Under the pieces are notes generated by a model that searched no databases, had not been told where the DNA came from, and saw nothing but the letters and a program-made list of their open reading frames with translations. Below are positions 5,630 to 7,945 of a stretch of 7,945 nucleotides of DNA, one piece after another (the stretch's first letter is position 1; every line of letters begins with the position of its first letter). Position numbers and translations under genes: made by a program. The stretch is from an uncultured Dialister sp. (lineage in GTDB: Bacteria > Bacillota > Negativicutes > Veillonellales > Dialisteraceae): the NCBI GenBank assembly GCA_900545785.1, contig URAA01000066.1, forward strand, positions 1-7,945. Reading direction: 5' to 3'.

Positions 5630-6113
5630 AACGCTGGTTGCAAGTTTGAGTTTTATCCTTTTTCTGGTGCAAAGTTCCATTTTGCCTTTCTTCTTTAACG
5701 GAATCTCCCAACCGGATATTTGGTTGGTATCTATCATTATAGCCGCCCTGATATTTAAGTTGCCTTTTGTATTGAGTCTGACTGTGATCGGAGGACTCGT
5801 GCAAGATTTGGTCATTTCAAATTTTTTTGGAATGCATTTTTTCCCATATCTTATTATTGCGTATGGGGCTGCTAAATATGGAAAGGAGAGATATAATCGC
5901 CACTGGTATGTTTCTGTAGCTGCAGTAATTGCCGGCTCGATCATATATCTTCTTTTAACAATGATTATTCTTGTGCTTGGAAATATAAAAATAGAATCCC
6001 CAATATATTTGTTGCAGACGGGACTGCCTTTTGTGGCTTATAATGCGGCAGCCTCCTTATTTTTGCACAGAATTCTCTGGGGACTGAATTTTGAAAGGGA
6101 ACCACGCTGGTAA
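5622..6113 (+). CDS. mreD: rod shape-determining membrane protein MreD
   Basis: MreD is a small polytopic membrane protein of the elongasome that works with MreC. The 163-residue length is typical. About five to six hydrophobic helices can be seen (roughly 5-25, 33-66 as two, 70-85, 97-119, 129-150). The family hallmarks are PDIWLV (31-36) and GGLVQDLVISNFFGMHFFPYL (from 57), the region with the conserved Gly and Asp between helices. The start at 5622 is chosen because GTGGAGG (5609-5615) lies 6 bases upstream; it makes the gene overlap the end of mreC by eight bases. The same frame is open further upstream, to an ATG at 5559 inside mreC, but that extension has no ribosome site and would add a charged stretch before the first helix. 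Confidence 0.93.
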   Translation: MNKTLVASLSFILFLVQSSILPFFFNGISQPDIWLVSIIIAALIFKLPFVLSLTVIGGLVQDLVISNFFGMHFFPYLIIAYGAAKYGKERYNRHWYVSVAAVIAGSIIYLLLTMIILVLGNIKIESPIYLLQTGLPFVAYNAAASLFLHRILWGLNFEREPRW

Positions 6114-7945
6114 TGAAAAAACGTGTGCCGGAATTACTCGACGGATTACTGAAAAATAAAGAAGAGTCAAAGTACGGTAATATGATATATGCAGCTATAT
6201 TTCTTTTGTCGATTTTGACACTTCGCTTATTTTATATGCAAATAATTGACGGTTCTTACTATCGGCAAGAGGCAGATGGGAACAGAATCAGAACTTTGCC
6301 TGTACTTGCTTCACGTGGTGTCATGTATGATAGAAACGGTATATTGCTGGCAGGCTCGAGGGCAGCATACAGTGTTACGATGCCTGTAGACAGAAAGAAT
6401 AACAGTTTATCCGATGAAGAACTGCAAAAATTATCTGTACTTTTAAAAATGCCGATTGAATTATTAAAGAAAAGAATTGAAGATAATAAATCAGCATTCG
6501 GGGCTATCTATCTGGCTCGTGATGTAGGACTTGCCGCAGCAACAGAAATTCAAGAACATAAAAATGATTATCCCGGAATAGAAGTGGAAGTACAGCCGAT
6601 TCGGATATATCCTTATGGAAAAACAGGAGCACAGATGATCGGTTACGTCGGTGAAGCGGGTCCTGATGATAAAAATGCTGCCGGAAAATCATATACCAAT
6701 GGTACTCTGATTGGCCGTTCAGGACTTGAAGACCAGTATAATCAATATTTGGAAGGAGAAAGCGGAGTCCGTATTATTGAAGTAAACGCATCGGGGCAGC
6801 CGGTTAATTATGAAGAAGGGCATTCTGTTGTTCCCGGTCATAATATCCGTTTGACTATTGATGTAAATTTACAGAATGCAGCGGAGAAAGCAGTTGAAGA
6901 GCAAATAAATATCCTTAATGAATCAGGAACCTTTCCTACCGGTGCCGCAGCGATGGCAATTGATCCTAACAGCGGAGCCGTTTTAGCCATGGTAAGCTGG
7001 CCCAGTTTTGACCCGAATCAGTTCAGCCGCGGGATATCCAATGAGGAATGGGCCCAAATTTTAAATAACAAAAATCATCCTCTGCAGAATCGCAATATTT
7101 CATCCATGTACCCTCCCGGTTCTACGTTTAAACCGATTACGGCAGCAACAGCACTGGAAGCAAAAGTAGTGACTCCGGAAGAAAAAATTTATGACAGCGG
7201 AAGGCATTGGCTGATTGACAAAAGGAATTCTGAAGGTGAAGCATTCGGATGGATTGACTTTTATGAGGCTATGGCAAAGTCTGATAATGTATATTTTTAT
7301 GAAATAGGCAGACGAGTCGGAATTGATCGTCTGGCCGCGATGTCCCGTGCTTTCGGGCTGGGAAAAATAACGGGAATTGATCTGGCGGGAGAAGTGGAAG
7401 GCAATGTTGCCAGCGAAGAGTATAAAAAGGAAGTCTTTAATCAGGATTGGTATCTGGGGGAAACTTTTGATGCATCTATCGGACAAAGTTTTACACTGAC
7501 GACACCGTTGCAAATGGCTATGGTTTATACTGCTATTGCCAACGGAGGTTTTCAATATCAACCGTATTTGGTCAGCCGTATTGACAATTTAGACGGGACT
7601 CCGAAACAAGTCTTTACACCTAAGCGGACAGGTACACTTCCGTTATCAAGAGCAACATTGGATGCGGTACGTACATCACTTCGCCGGGTTATGGAAAAAG
7701 GAGGAACCGGGGAATTCTTATTTGAATCATATCCGGTCGCACTGGCAGGTAAATCAGGAACTGCGGAAACAAACGGTTTAGATAACGGTTGGTTTATCGC
7801 TTATGGTCCTTATGATAAACCGGAGATTGTCGTTGTCTGTATGTTTGAACATTCCGGTTTCGGTTCTGATTCGGCAGCGCCTGTTGTTAAAAAAATAATG
7901 GATGCATATTTTCATATTGATGAAAATGCTTTGAAAAATACAAGT
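6113..7945 (+). CDS. mrdA: penicillin-binding protein 2 (elongasome transpeptidase), 3' end outside window
   Basis: Class B penicillin-binding protein that cross-links peptidoglycan during cell elongation, partnered by RodA and activated by MreC. The 611 codons run open to the window end with no stop. One membrane anchor (about 24-43) precedes the dimerisation/pedestal domain: RGVMYDRNGILLAG (68-81), YPYGKTGAQMIGYVGE (about 164-179), and the RSGLEDQYNQYL block near residues 202-213. The transpeptidase domain has all three active-site motifs: Ser337-Thr-Phe-Lys340 with the nucleophile Ser, Ser390-Asp-Asn392, and Lys547-Ser-Gly-Thr550. The region after KSGT down to the window end is nearly complete for the family, so few codons are probably missing, apart from a possible tail. 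The ATG overlaps the mreD stop (TAATG). The nearest ribosome-site-like AAGGGA (6094-6099) is 13 bases away, so starting probably relies on coupling to mreD translation. An in-frame GTG at 6125 is an alternative start. Confidence 0.95.
   Translation, partial: MKKRVPELLDGLLKNKEESKYGNMIYAAIFLLSILTLRLFYMQIIDGSYYRQEADGNRIRTLPVLASRGVMYDRNGILLAGSRAAYSVTMPVDRKNNSLSDEELQKLSVLLKMPIELLKKRIEDNKSAFGAIYLARDVGLAAATEIQEHKNDYPGIEVEVQPIRIYPYGKTGAQMIGYVGEAGPDDKNAAGKSYTNGTLIGRSGLEDQYNQYLEGESGVRIIEVNASGQPVNYEEGHSVVPGHNIRLTIDVNLQNAAEKAVEEQINILNESGTFPTGAAAMAIDPNSGAVLAMVSWPSFDPNQFSRGISNEEWAQILNNKNHPLQNRNISSMYPPGSTFKPITAATALEAKVVTPEEKIYDSGRHWLIDKRNSEGEAFGWIDFYEAMAKSDNVYFYEIGRRVGIDRLAAMSRAFGLGKITGIDLAGEVEGNVASEEYKKEVFNQDWYLGETFDASIGQSFTLTTPLQMAMVYTAIANGGFQYQPYLVSRIDNLDGTPKQVFTPKRTGTLPLSRATLDAVRTSLRRVMEKGGTGEFLFESYPVALAGKSGTAETNGLDNGWFIAYGPYDKPEIVVVCMFEHSGFGSDSAAPVVKKIMDAYFHIDENALKNTS

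Noticed and set aside
7100..7561. Long open frame on the - strand inside the PBP2 transpeptidase domain
   Set aside because: It lies opposite the SxxK and SxN coding region and its translation is low-complexity and unlike any known protein.
1..7945. Mobile elements, CRISPR arrays, tRNA or rRNA genes
   Set aside because: No transposase, direct-repeat array, terminal inverted repeats with target duplications, or tRNA-like cloverleaf sequence was seen in the genes or gaps.

Overview
The window is an ordinary-looking chromosomal stretch of about 7.9 kb from a moderately AT-rich Firmicute. The mreB-mreC-mreD-mrdA order, strong AGGAGG-type ribosome binding sites and AT-rich spacers fit Firmicutes. 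The pairing with an exported CbiK-type chelatase makes a Negativicutes relative (Dialister/Veillonella-like, diderm) my best guess. That placement is inference; there is no rRNA or other taxonomic marker here.

Left part (1-3383) is a metal/tetrapyrrole uptake locus split over both strands. On the + strand are the C-terminal end of a FecCD/BtuC-type permease (cut by the window edge) and its overlapping FecE/BtuD-type ATPase. Facing them on the - strand are an exported CbiK-family chelatase (with a Sec signal peptide) and, downstream of it, a lipoprotein substrate-binding protein of the FecB/BtuF fold. Together they could form one complete uptake system: binding lipoprotein, permease, ATPase and a periplasmic tetrapyrrole-handling enzyme. 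The convergent gap 1079-1367 carries one probable terminator for each direction. A strong terminator also lies between cbiK and the binding-protein gene, only 20 bases before the latter's start codon.

The divergent gap 3384-3677 holds a good - strand promoter for cbiK, a large concentric AT-rich palindrome at the predicted 5' end of that transcript, and an extended -10 promoter for the + strand operon.

Right part (3678-7945) is the cell-wall elongation operon mreB-mreC-mreD-mrdA (PBP2), with overlapping stop and start codons at every junction. MreC, MreD and PBP2 look canonical; PBP2 is still open at the window end. The MreB is the surprise. Its overall alignment is MreB-like from end to end, but the second phosphate loop, the catalytic Glu and the catalytic Asp are gone, so it looks like an ATPase-dead actin homologue kept inside an intact elongasome operon.
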